The notes: a model not told the origin generated them from the letters alone. Positions 1 to 11,279 are shown, numbered from the stretch's first letter. The stretch: DNA of 64,000 nt from Paracoccus alkanivorans (GCF_003697785.1 NZ_QOKZ01000003.1:186001-250000), one strand, 5' to 3'. Numbers and translations: made by a program.

Positions 1-1
1 C

Positions 2-1861
<1,860 letters not shown>

Positions 1862-1923
1862 CCGGACTGGTCACCGCGCATTCTTCTTTGTCCAAATATC
1901 TCAGACAGACGATATGGAAAATA

Positions 1924-2000
1924 TGGCGGACCCGGGACGATTCGAACGCCCGACCCCCAGATTCGTAGTCTGGTGCTCTATCCAGCTGAGCTACGGGTCC
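1924..2000 (-). tRNA. tRNA-Arg (anticodon ACG)
   Basis: On the minus strand the cloverleaf reads from GGACCCG (5' acceptor, ending at 2000) through the D arm TAGCTCAGCTGGATAGAGC and the anticodon stem CCAGA/TCTGG with loop CTACGAA to the T arm GGGCGTTCGAATCGTCCC. The 3' acceptor is CGGGTCC, followed by discriminator G and an encoded CCA at 1924-1926. Anticodon ACG gives arginine. It lies between convergent-side metH and the histidine kinase. Confidence 0.97.
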
Positions 2001-2002
2001 GT

Positions 2003-2032
2003 TGTAGGGGGCTGATCTAGCGCCCCACTACA
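2003..2032. other. Imperfect inverted repeat between sensor kinase and tRNA-Arg
   Basis: TGTAGGGGGC (2003-2012) faces GCCCCACTACA (2022-2032), making a GC-rich stem with one bulged base. It lies downstream of the kinase stop and just upstream of the tRNA on the minus strand. No T-run follows on either strand, so it may be a processing or attenuation hairpin and is not a classical terminator. Confidence 0.4.
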
Positions 2033-2073
2033 GGAGATGCAAGGGGGATCACATGAAAAAAAGCAGAATCCGG

Positions 2074-3495
2074 TCAGCGCGCCGCCGCCGTCTGACCGGG
2101 CGATAGCACATTCATATGACGCGGGATGCGAATCATGAATTCGCTGCCTTCGGCATCGCTGCGCAACAGTTCGAGTCGCCCGCCATGATTGCGGATCAGA
2201 TCGGCGGCTATCGTCAGACCAAGACCTGTGCCGCCCTTACGGGCGCTGCCGGCAAAGGGCTGGAACAGATACTCCCGCGCCCTGTCCGGCAAACCGGGTC
2301 CATTGTCGCCGACACGAATCCACCATTCACTGTCACTTTCGTCCGCGCCCAGTTCGATCATGCCGGGCTGCCCCGTCCCCTCGATCGCCTGCCGGGCATT
2401 ACGTGCAAGGTTGGTCAGCACGCGATACAGCTGATCCCGGTCCGCACGTATCGTGAGGCTGGGGGGAATATCGGTCAGGAACTCGACCTGACCCGCAGTC
2501 GTGGCCGCCAATGTTTCGGCCTCGATGACCTCGGCCGCCAATTGGGCAAGATTGAAGCGTGTCAAGGAGGGCATGGGCTCTTCGGCCTTGCCGAATGCCA
2601 ATGTCGTTTCGCACAGCGTCACGGCACGGGTAATGGAATTGAGCAGCTTGGGCGCCGCGCGCCTGACCTTTGGATCGGCGCTGTCCTCAAGCCGGTCCGC
2701 AAAGATCTGTGCCGTTGTCAGGATATTGCGCAGGTCGTGGCTGATCTTGGCCACCGCCTGACCCAGTTGCGCCATCCGCTCTTTCTGTTTCAGCGACGAT
2801 GTAACCGTCTTCTGCATCGATTCCAGCGCGGTTTCAGCATCGCGCAACTCCACCAGCCGGGCATTCGGGCTGATGATATGCCGCGGATCCTCGGGGGCGC
2901 TGGCATATGCCGACATATGGCTGATGACACGGCGCATCGGCACCAGGATCAGGCGCTGTGCGGCAAGATTCAGAAGGATGGCAGTCAGGATCGAGAATGC
3001 CGCCGATGTTGCCAGCAGACGCAGACCAAACTCGATCATGGCGGAACGCAGCGGGGCCGTCCGCATGGTGATCTCGATGAGTTGCCCGGCCTGATTGACA
3101 GGTGCGCCGATGATCCGAATCACCTGGTCCCTGGGTTCCCACAGGGTCACGACGGCATCCATGATCGATTGCCACGGCCGGGTTTCCCGCAAATCGTAGG
3201 TCACCGCGACCGGCCCGGGAATCGGAGAGGACAACACAAGCTGCCGGATATCGTCACGCCGCAGGACCACGTTGAAAACCCCGGCATTCTGCAACAGTTC
3301 TGATTCCAGATCGCTGGCCAATGCGTCATCGGTCGCCAGCAATGCGAGACTGGCGATCTGGGCGCGTTCCAGCCTTGATTCCAGATAGTCCTGGCGAAAA
3401 CCGGATAGCGCAGGCAAGAGAATGAACATCTCAGCCAGTATGACGAAAATGATCGTCAACGCAGCGAATCGGCCAGAGATCGTGTTCAGTCGCAT
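2074..3495 (-). CDS. Orphan membrane sensor histidine kinase
   Basis: A two-component kinase of about 473 residues. It has two membrane segments (about residues 10-30 and 159-181) flanking a periplasmic sensor of about 130 residues, then a HAMP-like linker. The H-box KISHDLRN follows, with the phospho-acceptor histidine near residue 253. The ATPase domain has an N-box (LARNARQAI), a G1 box (DNGPGLP) and a G2 box (GGTGLGL). I favour ATG at 3495 because the protein then begins just before the first membrane helix; a GTG at 3528 in the same frame would add 11 residues but has no ribosome-binding site. No response regulator is adjacent, so the partner is unknown. Confidence 0.88.
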   Translation of the reverse strand: MRLNTISGRFAALTIIFVILAEMFILLPALSGFRQDYLESRLERAQIASLALLATDDALASDLESELLQNAGVFNVVLRRDDIRQLVLSSPIPGPVAVTYDLRETRPWQSIMDAVVTLWEPRDQVIRIIGAPVNQAGQLIEITMRTAPLRSAMIEFGLRLLATSAAFSILTAILLNLAAQRLILVPMRRVISHMSAYASAPEDPRHIISPNARLVELRDAETALESMQKTVTSSLKQKERMAQLGQAVAKISHDLRNILTTAQIFADRLEDSADPKVRRAAPKLLNSITRAVTLCETTLAFGKAEEPMPSLTRFNLAQLAAEVIEAETLAATTAGQVEFLTDIPPSLTIRADRDQLYRVLTNLARNARQAIEGTGQPGMIELGADESDSEWWIRVGDNGPGLPDRAREYLFQPFAGSARKGGTGLGLTIAADLIRNHGGRLELLRSDAEGSEFMIRIPRHMNVLSPGQTAAAR

Positions 3496-3760
3496 TTCGT
3501 CCCGGATATAGTGCGGCAAACCTGACACATATGCAGAACCGCGCGCATTTTACACATTGAACAAAGTTTTCCGCCCTTGAGTTCCCGGATATGTTTCCCG
3601 CGACCGTGGCAGCTTTGCCGCAGGTTGGCAGTTGACGTCGCAAGAAGCCTGCACTATCCAGCGGGCTTCGAACAACCGGCGCGTCAGCGTGCGGGGTCAT
3701 GATCTGTCGACCACCCCGCTGTAGACCGCCACCCGCAAGCTACGACCCGGAGACAGGAAT

Positions 3761-3895
3761 ATGAAGCGCACTTTTCAACCTTCGAACCTCGTTCGTGCGC
3801 GCCGTCACGGCTTTCGCGCCCGCATGGCCACCAAAGGCGGCCGCCGCGTGCTGAACGCCCGTCGCGCCAAAGGCCGCAAGCGTCTGTCGGCCTGA
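3761..3895 (+). CDS. rpmH: 50S ribosomal protein L34
   Basis: A 44-residue, very basic protein beginning [18 protein letters not shown] and ending RKRLSA, the full-length hallmark of L34 in the large ribosomal subunit. GGAGACAGG lies just upstream of the ATG as a Shine-Dalgarno site. It opens the conserved rpmH-rnpA-yidD group. The 230 bases before it carry no other gene and must hold its promoter. Confidence 0.98.
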   Translation: MKRTFQPSNLVRARRHGFRARMATKGGRRVLNARRAKGRKRLSA

Positions 3896-3938
3896 TCGCA
3901 TCCCGGTGGAGCCTCTCCACCGGTGAAAGGCTTTGGAC

Positions 3939-4364
3939 ATGCCGCCCCTGCCCCATCTCTGTGCTGAAACCCGGCCACAGGATGACGGCGTGGCGGTTTT
4001 TCGCGTGTCTCACGCACCGCATAGCGGCAAAAAATCGCCCGAAATCCTGAGAAAGCGCGCGGATTTCCTGGCCGCTTCCAAAGCGCGCCGTCAAGGCATG
4101 CCGGGATTGCTGCTGCAGGCCCGGGACCGCGGAGACGAAGCACCGGCGCGTGTCGGCTTCACCTGCTCCAAAAAGATCGGCAATGCCGTCATGCGCAACC
4201 GGGCCAAGCGTCGGTTGCGCGAAGTCGCCCGGCTACGGCTGTTCGATGCCGCGAAACCGGGATGGGATTACGTGCTGGTCGGCCGCCCCGGCGCAACCGT
4301 CAGCCGCGAATTCGACGCCCTTTGCGACGATCTGTCACATGCGCTGCGCAAGGTGCATCGATGA
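3939..4364 (+). CDS. rnpA: Ribonuclease P protein component
   Basis: The protein subunit of RNase P helps the catalytic RNA remove 5' leaders from tRNA precursors. The 141-residue product contains the family signature around GNAVMRNRAKRRLREVAR, the basic RNR helix that contacts the RNA, preceded by RVGFTCSKKIG. The ATG at 3939 is favoured over an in-frame TTG at 3933 because GAAAGG sits 8 bases before it. Its stop overlaps the yidD start as ATGA. Confidence 0.96.
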   Translation: MPPLPHLCAETRPQDDGVAVFRVSHAPHSGKKSPEILRKRADFLAASKARRQGMPGLLLQARDRGDEAPARVGFTCSKKIGNAVMRNRAKRRLREVARLRLFDAAKPGWDYVLVGRPGATVSREFDALCDDLSHALRKVHR

Positions 4365-4615
4365 GTCCGCTTGCGCATCTGCTTGCGTTACCTGTCCGGG
4401 CCTATCGGTTGGTAGCTTCGCCCTGGGTCGGGCATGGTTGCCGCTTTCAGCCCAGCTGTTCAGCTTATGCGCTTGAGGCCCTGCGGCGTCACGGGGCGTT
4501 CCGCGGCGGTTGGCTGACGCTGCGGCGCATCGCCCGATGCCACCCCTGGGGCGGGCATGGCTTCGATCCGGTTCCGGGATGTCCGGACCATCAAGATGAT
4601 CATCGACATGGATGA
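4361..4615 (+). CDS. yidD: Membrane protein insertion efficiency factor YidD
   Basis: An 84-residue protein with the YidD signature: [15 protein letters not shown], then [18 protein letters not shown], with three conserved cysteines. YidD is an inner-membrane-associated helper of YidC-mediated insertion. Its ATG overlaps the rnpA stop (ATGA, 4361-4364), so the two are translationally coupled, and its end overlaps the leader of ttcA. yidC itself lies 2.5 kb downstream, separated by ttcA and an EAL gene. Confidence 0.95.
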   Translation: MSPLAHLLALPVRAYRLVASPWVGHGCRFQPSCSAYALEALRRHGAFRGGWLTLRRIARCHPWGGHGFDPVPGCPDHQDDHRHG

Positions 4616-4640
4616 CAGGCTGCTTGGGAAAGGTTCTGCA

Positions 4641-5516
4641 ATGCTGGACGACAGCGATGACACGGAAATTCATCCACTTTTCGCGGGCGCGCCTTCTTCG
4701 ACCGAGTTCCGGAAACTTCGCAAGCGCCTGGTTCGCGAAACCCGCAATGCCATCGAAGATTACGGTATGCTGCGCTCCGGCGATCGCTGGCTGGTCTGCC
4801 TTTCGGGCGGCAAGGACAGCTATACCCTACTGGCGGTCCTGCACGAGTTGAAATGGCGTGGGCTGCTGCCGGTCGACCTGCTGGCATGCAATCTCGACCA
4901 GGGGCAGCCCGGTTTTCCGGCGACGGTCCTGCCCGAATTCCTCTCCAGCCGCGGTGTCGAACACCGGATCGAATATCAGGACACCTATTCCATCGTCACC
5001 GAAAAAGTGCCACAGGGCCGCACCTATTGCGCGCTGTGCTCGCGCTTGCGGCGCGGTAATCTTTACCGGATCGCGCGGGAAGAGGGTTGTTCTGCCGTGG
5101 TCCTGGGACATCATCGCGACGACATTCTGGAAACCTTCTTCATGAACCTGTTTCACGGCGGGCGGCTGGCCACCATGCCGCCCAAGCTACTGAACGAAGA
5201 TGGAGATTTGACCGTCCTTCGCCCGCTCGCCTATGTGGCCGAGGCTGATTGCGACCGTTTTGCAAGCGCGATGAACTATCCGATCATTCCCTGCGACCTC
5301 TGCGGTAGCCAGGAAGGGCTGCAGCGTGTCCAGGTCAAGAAGCTGCTGGATGAATGGGAGTCGCGGACACCGGGCCGCCGTCAGGTCATGTTCCGCGCGT
5401 TGGCGAATGTGCGGCCCTCGCATATGCTGGATCCGAAGTTATTCGATTTCGCGTCGCTCTTTCCGGATAAGCCGGAAACAGGCGCGGATCACCCGCCCGG
5501 CAATCGAACGCATTAA
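4641..5516 (+). CDS. ttcA: tRNA 2-thiocytidine(32) synthetase TtcA
   Basis: TtcA thiolates cytidine 32 in certain tRNAs using ATP and a [4Fe-4S] cluster. The 291-residue product has the PP-loop SGGKDS at residues 55-60 and two Cys pairs, C130-x-x-C133 (CALC) and C218-x-x-C221 (CDLC), the cluster-binding pattern of the family. [19 protein letters not shown] is also typical. The ATG at 4641 is chosen because GGGAAAGG lies just before it; in-frame ATGs further upstream would run through the end of yidD and lack a site. Confidence 0.95.
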   Translation: MLDDSDDTEIHPLFAGAPSSTEFRKLRKRLVRETRNAIEDYGMLRSGDRWLVCLSGGKDSYTLLAVLHELKWRGLLPVDLLACNLDQGQPGFPATVLPEFLSSRGVEHRIEYQDTYSIVTEKVPQGRTYCALCSRLRRGNLYRIAREEGCSAVVLGHHRDDILETFFMNLFHGGRLATMPPKLLNEDGDLTVLRPLAYVAEADCDRFASAMNYPIIPCDLCGSQEGLQRVQVKKLLDEWESRTPGRRQVMFRALANVRPSHMLDPKLFDFASLFPDKPETGADHPPGNRTH

Positions 5517-5542
5517 CCGAAAGACAAGTTTTCGTCTCTAAG

Positions 5543-5574
5543 ACCGGCTCCCGTTAACTCTGAAAGGAGCCGGT
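5543..5574 (+). promoter_or_regulatory. Perfect hairpin sequestering the ribosome-binding site of the EAL gene
   Basis: ACCGGCTCC (5543-5551) and GGAGCCGGT (5566-5574) are exact reverse complements, giving a 9-bp stem with a 14-base loop. The right arm contains GGAG, the only good Shine-Dalgarno site for the TTG start at 5578. No T-run follows. In RNA the site would be base-paired, suggesting translational control of the downstream gene; a transcript 3'-end structure for ttcA is an alternative. Confidence 0.6.
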
Positions 5575-5577
5575 ATA

Positions 5578-6879
5578 TTGGTACGTTTTCTCAGCGCAGT
5601 ATGGAGCGGGCTGTCCCGCTTCACCGCACGATTCGGAATCAGTCGAGGATCCAGCCGCCTTGTCCTGCTTCTGCGCCTCGAAAACATGCCTGTCCTGACC
5701 GATCACCTGGAGCGGGCGGGGATGTCGTATCTGCTGGAACAGATAACCATTAATCTCCGCGAGGCGCTGCGACCGCAAGACCGGGTGGAAGTCGTGGCTC
5801 CGGGCCTGTTCGCAATAACGCTGCACTGCCGCTCGCGCACGGTCGCCAAGGCTGTCGCCAAGCGTGTGCAACAGCATGGTCAGCAGGGTCTGGCAGCGAA
5901 AGGGCAAACCATCAAGCCGGTGCTGACAGGCTTGTTGATGGCCTGCCCGCAACCCGCGCTGATCTGCAAGGCGAAATTGCTTGGATACGGCCGAAAGCAA
6001 CTGGAAAACGCCGGGCCGGAGGAACTGGGCAGGGTCATCATGATTGAAACGCCTCTCGACCGCCTGACCAGCGACATGCCTATTACCGTCGCTGATGCCG
6101 TGAAGGTGGGACAGATAATTGCCTATTTTCAACCGAAAGTCTGCTGCAATTCAGGGCGCGTGACAGGCTTCGAGGCGCTTGCCAGATGGCGGCACCCGAC
6201 ACAGGGGATCCTGTCGCCGGCAAGCTTCATGCCGGGAATGACAGTGACCGATCACCGCGCCCTGACGGCAACCATGCTGCAGCATGTGTTGGATGCGCTG
6301 GTATTCTGGGACGAATCCGGCCTTCATGTGGAAACGGTCTCACTGAACATCTCGAATGTCGAGCTGGGCGATCCACGATTCTCCCAAACGATCCTGCAAG
6401 AGCTGAAAAAGCGCAAGATCGCGCCGCACAGGCTTGTTCTGGAGCTTCTGGAAAGCATGTGGCCGTTCAACAGCGATCCGATCCCGCACAGGAATCTGAA
6501 ACATCTGCTGGAGGCGGGATGCCGGCTGGATCTGGATGATTTCGGAACAGGCTATGCCAGCCTGGACGCGATTCGCACTTTCGGCGTGCATCGCATCAAG
6601 ATCGATCGAACCTATGTCACCGGCTGCGATGTCGATGCCAACCAGCAGCGCATGGTGTCGGCGATCCTGGCAATGGCCGAGCAGTTAGGGGTGGGAACCG
6701 TCGCCGAAGGGGTCGAGACGCGGCAGGAGCATGCCTATCTGGCACAGCTTGGCTGTGACGAAGTTCAGGGCTACGCCATCGCTAGGCCCATGCCCCTTGA
6801 ACAAACTCCGGAATTCCTGACCCGGCATAATGATCGGATAGATTCCCTGCCCGGCATCGCATCGGGAATTTTCTGTTGA
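5578..6879 (+). CDS. Cyclic-di-GMP phosphodiesterase (degenerate GGDEF + EAL)
   Basis: A 433-residue protein predicted to hydrolyse cyclic-di-GMP to pGpG in the cytoplasm. Residues about 25-150 look like a diguanylate cyclase fold, but the GGDEF signature is replaced by VAPGLFAI, so that domain cannot be catalytic. The EAL domain (about 180-425) keeps its active-site residues: EALARWRHP, LNISN, LELLES, DLDDFGTGY, KIDRTYV, AEGVET and the QGY near the end. No membrane segment or obvious sensor domain is visible. The start is TTG at 5578 with AAAGGAG 8 bases before it, and that site is buried in a 9-bp hairpin (5543-5574). It stands alone between ttcA and yidC. Confidence 0.9.
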   Translation: MVRFLSAVWSGLSRFTARFGISRGSSRLVLLLRLENMPVLTDHLERAGMSYLLEQITINLREALRPQDRVEVVAPGLFAITLHCRSRTVAKAVAKRVQQHGQQGLAAKGQTIKPVLTGLLMACPQPALICKAKLLGYGRKQLENAGPEELGRVIMIETPLDRLTSDMPITVADAVKVGQIIAYFQPKVCCNSGRVTGFEALARWRHPTQGILSPASFMPGMTVTDHRALTATMLQHVLDALVFWDESGLHVETVSLNISNVELGDPRFSQTILQELKKRKIAPHRLVLELLESMWPFNSDPIPHRNLKHLLEAGCRLDLDDFGTGYASLDAIRTFGVHRIKIDRTYVTGCDVDANQQRMVSAILAMAEQLGVGTVAEGVETRQEHAYLAQLGCDEVQGYAIARPMPLEQTPEFLTRHNDRIDSLPGIASGIFC

Positions 6880-7057
6880 CGCCATATTCTTTCCGTTCGC
6901 AGGCGGGTTTCGTCCCGCTCGCCGGAACTTGATCGCCAAAGCAGGAAATTTTGCAGGTTTTATTGGGTCGCGAAAGGTAAAACAGGCAAATCCGCTTGAC
7001 CTTTGATGGCCCCTTCTGTTGAACCGGCGCGACTGACGCGATCACGGTGGTAACGGA

Positions 7058-8911
7058 ATGCAAGACAATAACCGCAATCTGATCCTGGCGACGGTTCTGT
7101 CGTTTCTGGTGATCCTGATCTGGTACACCGTCTTTGCGCCCGAGCCGCCGGTCCAGCAGCAGCCCCAGCAGCCGGTTGCCGAACAGAATACCGACGGCTC
7201 TCCTGCTGCCCCGGCCGCTCCGGCAACCGGGAATGCGGGCACCGCCGATCTCGGCGAAGATGTCGATGCTCCGAAAGCGGGGCGTGTCATGATCGACTCT
7301 CCCTCGCTGGAAGGGTCGCTTTCCCTGGCTGGCGGACGGGTCGATGACCTGTCGCTGAAGAAATACCAGGAGACACTGGATCAAGGCGCGCCGGATGTGC
7401 GGCTGCTGTCCCCCTCCTCCGCGACGACAGATGCCTCCATCGATACGACCGGATCGAAACCTTATTACGCCGTGTATGGCTGGACCCCGGGCCCCGGCGT
7501 CGATCCTTCGCTTGTGCCCACTCCGGCGACCGTCTGGAACGTCGAATCCGGCGATACCCTTGCCCCCGGCAAACCGGTCACCCTGGCCTGGGACAATGGC
7601 GCCGGCCAGGTTTTCCGACGCACGTTCGAACTCGACGAGAATTATCTCTTCACCGTTACGCAAAGCATCCGGAATAACGGCGACGCCGCGTTCAGTGCCG
7701 CCCCCTATGGCATCATCGCCCGGCATGGAAAGCCCGATACCACGAATTTCTTCATCCTGCATGAAGGCACCGTCGGGATGCAGGACGGCAAGCTGGTCGA
7801 AATGGATTACGACGATATGACCGAACTGGATCCGGTCGAGCGCGAAGGGCGCGCCGATATCGTCCCGGTCGAGGAGAATGGCTGGATCGGCTTTACCGAC
7901 AAATACTGGATGACGACTCTGGCTCCGGCACCCGGTCAGGCATTCACCTCGGTCGTCAAATATGCCGAGAGCGCCGACATCTACCAGACCGAGGCCCGTT
8001 ACCCGATGCAGACGGTGCAGCCCGGTGCCGAATCGTCGGCGCAAAGCTACCTGTTCGCCGGGGCGAAGGTCTGGGAAGTCATCAAGGGCTACCAGGAAAC
8101 GCCGGGTATCGATCGCTTCGTCGATTCCATCGATTGGGGCTGGTTCTACTTCCTGACCAAGCCGATCTTCCAGCTTCTGCACTGGCTGAACGGCCATATC
8201 GGCAATATGGGCTGGTCGATCATCGCGCTGACCTTCATCCTCAAGCTGCTGGTCTTCCCGTTGGCGCGCAAGTCCTACATCTCGATGGCGAAGATGAAGG
8301 AACTGCAACCGCAGATGGAGGCAATCAAGGAACGCACCGGCGACGACCGGATGAAGTTCCAGAAAGAGGTCATGGAGCTCTACAAAAGCCAAAAAGTGAA
8401 CCCGGCTGCGGGTTGCTTGCCGGTGTTGCTGCAGATCCCGATCTTCTTCTCGCTCTACAAGGTGATCTTCGTCACCATCGAACTGCGTCACGCGCCCTGG
8501 CTCGGCTGGATCCGCGATCTCTCAGCACCCGACCCCTCCAGCCTGTTGAACCTGTTCGGCTTGCTGCCTTATGCCGCTCCGGCGCAAGGAACGATGCTGC
8601 ATTCGATATCGCTGCCGGTACTGGCAATCCTGTTGGGTATCAGTATGTGGGTGCAGCAGAAACTGAACCCGGCACCGACCGATCCGGCGCAGAAGATGAT
8701 CTTTGCCTGGATGCCTTGGGTCTTCATGTTCATGCTGGGGGGCTTTGCCTCGGGCTTGGTGCTGTACTGGATCACCAACAACACCATCACCATCCTGCAG
8801 CAATACACGATCATGTCGATGCACGGGCACCGGCCCGATCTGTTCGGCAATATCAAGTCCTCGTTGCCCAAACGTCCGCGCGGGGCCTCGAAAGACGGTA
8901 ACGGCAAGTGA
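7058..8911 (+). CDS. yidC: Membrane protein insertase YidC
   Basis: YidC inserts and folds inner-membrane proteins, alone or with Sec. The 617-residue product begins MQDNNRNLILATVLSF with a first membrane helix at about residues 7-27, then a Q/P/A-rich linker, the large periplasmic P1 domain (about 80-350) and the conserved C-terminal helices. The cytoplasmic loop MKELQPQMEAIKERTGDD and NPAAGCLPVLLQIPIFFSLY are family signatures. The C-terminus is basic. The gene follows a 178-base gap after the EAL gene; its stop overlaps the GTG of the MOSC gene. Confidence 0.97.
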   Translation: MQDNNRNLILATVLSFLVILIWYTVFAPEPPVQQQPQQPVAEQNTDGSPAAPAAPATGNAGTADLGEDVDAPKAGRVMIDSPSLEGSLSLAGGRVDDLSLKKYQETLDQGAPDVRLLSPSSATTDASIDTTGSKPYYAVYGWTPGPGVDPSLVPTPATVWNVESGDTLAPGKPVTLAWDNGAGQVFRRTFELDENYLFTVTQSIRNNGDAAFSAAPYGIIARHGKPDTTNFFILHEGTVGMQDGKLVEMDYDDMTELDPVEREGRADIVPVEENGWIGFTDKYWMTTLAPAPGQAFTSVVKYAESADIYQTEARYPMQTVQPGAESSAQSYLFAGAKVWEVIKGYQETPGIDRFVDSIDWGWFYFLTKPIFQLLHWLNGHIGNMGWSIIALTFILKLLVFPLARKSYISMAKMKELQPQMEAIKERTGDDRMKFQKEVMELYKSQKVNPAAGCLPVLLQIPIFFSLYKVIFVTIELRHAPWLGWIRDLSAPDPSSLLNLFGLLPYAAPAQGTMLHSISLPVLAILLGISMWVQQKLNPAPTDPAQKMIFAWMPWVFMFMLGGFASGLVLYWITNNTITILQQYTIMSMHGHRPDLFGNIKSSLPKRPRGASKDGNGK

Positions 8912-9669
8912 CGGCGCATCTGGCCCATATCCGCCGCCATCCGATCAAGTCGATCGGCGGAGAGGGGCTGGACGGTATCCGCCTGCAGGCTGCCCGCCGC
9001 TTGCCCGGAGACCGCGAATGGGCGGTTCTGACCGAGGCGGGAGAGCGTAATGCCCGCGGCAGCGAGACCGATGGCGAGCCGGATCGTTGGCTGCCGAAGT
9101 CCTGTTTTCTTCGCGGTGTCGTCTCGGCCCCGCTGCAGGCGATCAGCGGCGGCTGGCAGGGTAACCGCATCAGGTTGCGCCAGCCCACGCGCCCGGATCT
9201 GGCCTTTGATCCGGAAACCGAAGCCGAACTTCTGATCGACTGGCTGCGGCCGCTTTGGCCCGCCGGCGCGCCTGCGCCCACACGGCTGGTCAGGGGCGCT
9301 GCGATCTGGACCGATGTCAAATGGCCGTGGATCTCGATCCTGTCAATGGACAGCCTCGCCGAACTGGAAGCACAAACCGGCAAATCCCTGGGTATCGAGC
9401 GGTGGCGCGGCAATCTGTGGATCGAAGGATGGGAGCCATTTGCCGAGCGTGAGATGATCGGTCAGGTCATCCGCATCGGTGATACCGAGTTGCGTGTCAC
9501 CGATCAGATCGGCCGCTGTCAGGCGACCAGTGCCGACACACGCACCGGCGAACGCGATCTCGACATGATCGAAGCACTGGAGCGGCTGTATGGCGCGACC
9601 AATTTCGGCATCTATGCCGAGGTCGTGACCGGCGGTGACATCGCCGCCGGAGACGGAGTCAGCGGATGA
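8908..9669 (+). CDS. MOSC domain protein
   Basis: A 253-residue protein of the MOSC family (molybdenum cofactor sulfurase C-terminal-like). It starts with the N-terminal beta-barrel motif HIRRHPIKSIGGEGLD and has the MOSC core ending in DQIGRCQATSADTRTGERD, which holds the conserved cysteine. Such proteins bind or transfer Mo-bound sulfur or detoxify N-hydroxylated compounds, but the substrate cannot be read from sequence. The GTG start at 8908 overlaps the yidC stop (GTGA) and its own stop overlaps yihA (ATGA), so it is translated as part of a yidC-MOSC-yihA operon. Confidence 0.9.
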   Translation: MTAHLAHIRRHPIKSIGGEGLDGIRLQAARRLPGDREWAVLTEAGERNARGSETDGEPDRWLPKSCFLRGVVSAPLQAISGGWQGNRIRLRQPTRPDLAFDPETEAELLIDWLRPLWPAGAPAPTRLVRGAAIWTDVKWPWISILSMDSLAELEAQTGKSLGIERWRGNLWIEGWEPFAEREMIGQVIRIGDTELRVTDQIGRCQATSADTRTGERDLDMIEALERLYGATNFGIYAEVVTGGDIAAGDGVSG

Positions 9670-10316
9670 AAGTCGCCTTTCCGGTCGCTCCGGATCCAGA
9701 ACCCGAGCAGGCCGAGATCGCCCGACTGCTGTTTGCCGGTCCGGTCGAGTTCCTGAAAGGCGTCGTCGCGATGGACGGCCTGCCCCCTGCTGACCGGCCC
9801 GAGATCTGCTTTGCCGGGCGCAGCAATGTCGGCAAGTCCAGCCTGATCAATGCGCTGACCGGGCGCAAGGGCCTGGCGCGCGCCTCGAATACGCCGGGCC
9901 GGACGCAAGAGATCAATTACTTCACCCTTGGCGATCACAGCTATCTGGTGGATCTGCCGGGCTACGGTTTTGCCAAGGCGCCCGTCGCGATCGTCGCCAA
10001 GTGGCAGGCACTGCTGAAATCCTATCTTGCGGGGCGCCCGACCCTGCGCCGGGCGTTTTGCCTGATCGATTCGCGCCACGGCATCAAGCCGGTGGATCAC
10101 GAGATCATGACGCTCCTCGACCGCTCGGCCGTGCCTTTCCAGGTCGTGCTGACCAAGGCCGACAAGCTGGGGCCGAATGCGATCAAACCGGTGCTGGAAC
10201 AGGTCGAAACCGAGTTGCAAAAGCATCCCGCCGCCTTTCCGCAGCTTGTCGTGACCTCGTCGGACAAGGGACAGGGCATCGCCGCGCTGCGCGCGATCAT
10301 CGCGGCTCTGGACTGA
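9666..10316 (+). CDS. yihA: Ribosome biogenesis GTP-binding protein YihA/YsxC/EngB
   Basis: An essential small GTPase for assembly of the 50S subunit. The 216-residue product shows G1 GRSNVGKSS, the G2 region NTPGRTQEINYF, G3 DLPGYGFAK and G4 TKADK in order, the signature of the EngB family. Its ATG overlaps the MOSC stop (9666-9669), which fits the common alphaproteobacterial yidC-MOSC-engB-argB order. Confidence 0.96.
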   Translation: MKVAFPVAPDPEPEQAEIARLLFAGPVEFLKGVVAMDGLPPADRPEICFAGRSNVGKSSLINALTGRKGLARASNTPGRTQEINYFTLGDHSYLVDLPGYGFAKAPVAIVAKWQALLKSYLAGRPTLRRAFCLIDSRHGIKPVDHEIMTLLDRSAVPFQVVLTKADKLGPNAIKPVLEQVETELQKHPAAFPQLVVTSSDKGQGIAALRAIIAALD

Positions 10317-10364
10317 TCGCGCAGCCCGCCTTAGGGTCGCCTGCATCGGACAGGGACCCCAAGG

Positions 10365-11279
10365 ATGAGAAAGCAGAAGATGAACCGGGACTGGATCGCC
10401 ACCGCTCGCACCCTATCGGAAGCCCTGCCCTACCTGCAGCGCTATTCGGGTGCGGTCGTCGTGGTCAAGTTCGGCGGCAACGCCATGGGCGACGACAAGG
10501 CGATGGAAGATTTCGCCCGCGACATCGTTCTGATGAAGCAGGTCGGCATGAACCCGATCATCTGCCATGGCGGTGGCCCGATGATCAATGATCTTCTGGG
10601 CAAGCTGGGTATCGAAAGCCGCTTTGTCCGTGGCAAGCGCGTCACCACCAAGGAAACCGTCGAAGTGGTCGAGATGGTTCTGTCGGGCCTTGTCAACAAG
10701 CGCATCGTGCAGGCGATCAACGACGCCGGTGGCCGGGCGGTCGGCATTTCGGGCAAGGATGACGACATGATGGTCTGCGAGGCGGACGATCCCGAACTGG
10801 GCTTTGTCGGCCGTCCGGTCGAGATGAACGTGCAGATCATCCGCGACCTCTATACTGCGGGAATGATCCCTGTCATCGCCCCGGTCGCCACCGGGATGGA
10901 AGATAACGAGACTTTCAACGTCAATGGCGACACGGCGGCCGGCGCTATCGCAGGAGCGCTCAAGGCCGATCGGCTGCTATTGCTGACCGACGTGGCGGGC
11001 GTCAAGGATTCCTCTGGTGAGGTTGTCACGCAATTGACCCCCGAGCAGGTTCACGAGATGATCGCCGACGGTCAGATCGCCGGCGGCATGATTCCCAAGA
11101 CAGAGACCGCATTGAAGGCGATCGAGGAAGGCGTGCGCGCCGTGGTGATTCTCGACGGACGCGTGCCCAACGCCTGCCTGCTGGAACTGTTCACCGAACA
11201 TGGCGCTGGCAGCCTGATCCGCTCTACCGAGCCGAGGGTGAAGCCGCGTGGGTTGCGACAGGGCGAAACCGGTCTGTGA
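10365..11279 (+). CDS. argB: Acetylglutamate kinase
   Basis: ArgB phosphorylates N-acetylglutamate in the second step of arginine synthesis. The 304-residue protein carries the amino-acid kinase motifs [16 protein letters not shown] and GVKDSSGEV, plus the [12 protein letters not shown] segment. Two starts are possible: ATG at 10365 (with AGGGA about 10 bases before it) or ATG at 10380 (beginning MNRDWIATA). The first is given. The protein carries the additional N-terminal helix seen in arginine-inhibited ArgB enzymes; feedback control by arginine is inferred from that. Confidence 0.95.
   Translation: MRKQKMNRDWIATARTLSEALPYLQRYSGAVVVVKFGGNAMGDDKAMEDFARDIVLMKQVGMNPIICHGGGPMINDLLGKLGIESRFVRGKRVTTKETVEVVEMVLSGLVNKRIVQAINDAGGRAVGISGKDDDMMVCEADDPELGFVGRPVEMNVQIIRDLYTAGMIPVIAPVATGMEDNETFNVNGDTAAGAIAGALKADRLLLLTDVAGVKDSSGEVVTQLTPEQVHEMIADGQIAGGMIPKTETALKAIEEGVRAVVILDGRVPNACLLELFTEHGAGSLIRSTEPRVKPRGLRQGETGL

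Noticed and set aside
2003..2032. Rho-independent terminator for the sensor kinase
   Set aside because: The stem is GC-rich but imperfect and has no U-run on either strand.
3529..3760. Chromosome origin near rpmH
   Set aside because: rpmH often lies near oriC, but I saw no DnaA-box cluster and no dnaA gene, and the interval is short.
6782..8491. Minus-strand frame of 569 codons opposite yidC
   Set aside because: yidC is unmistakable on the plus strand; the antisense frame is Asp/Arg/His-rich without motifs.
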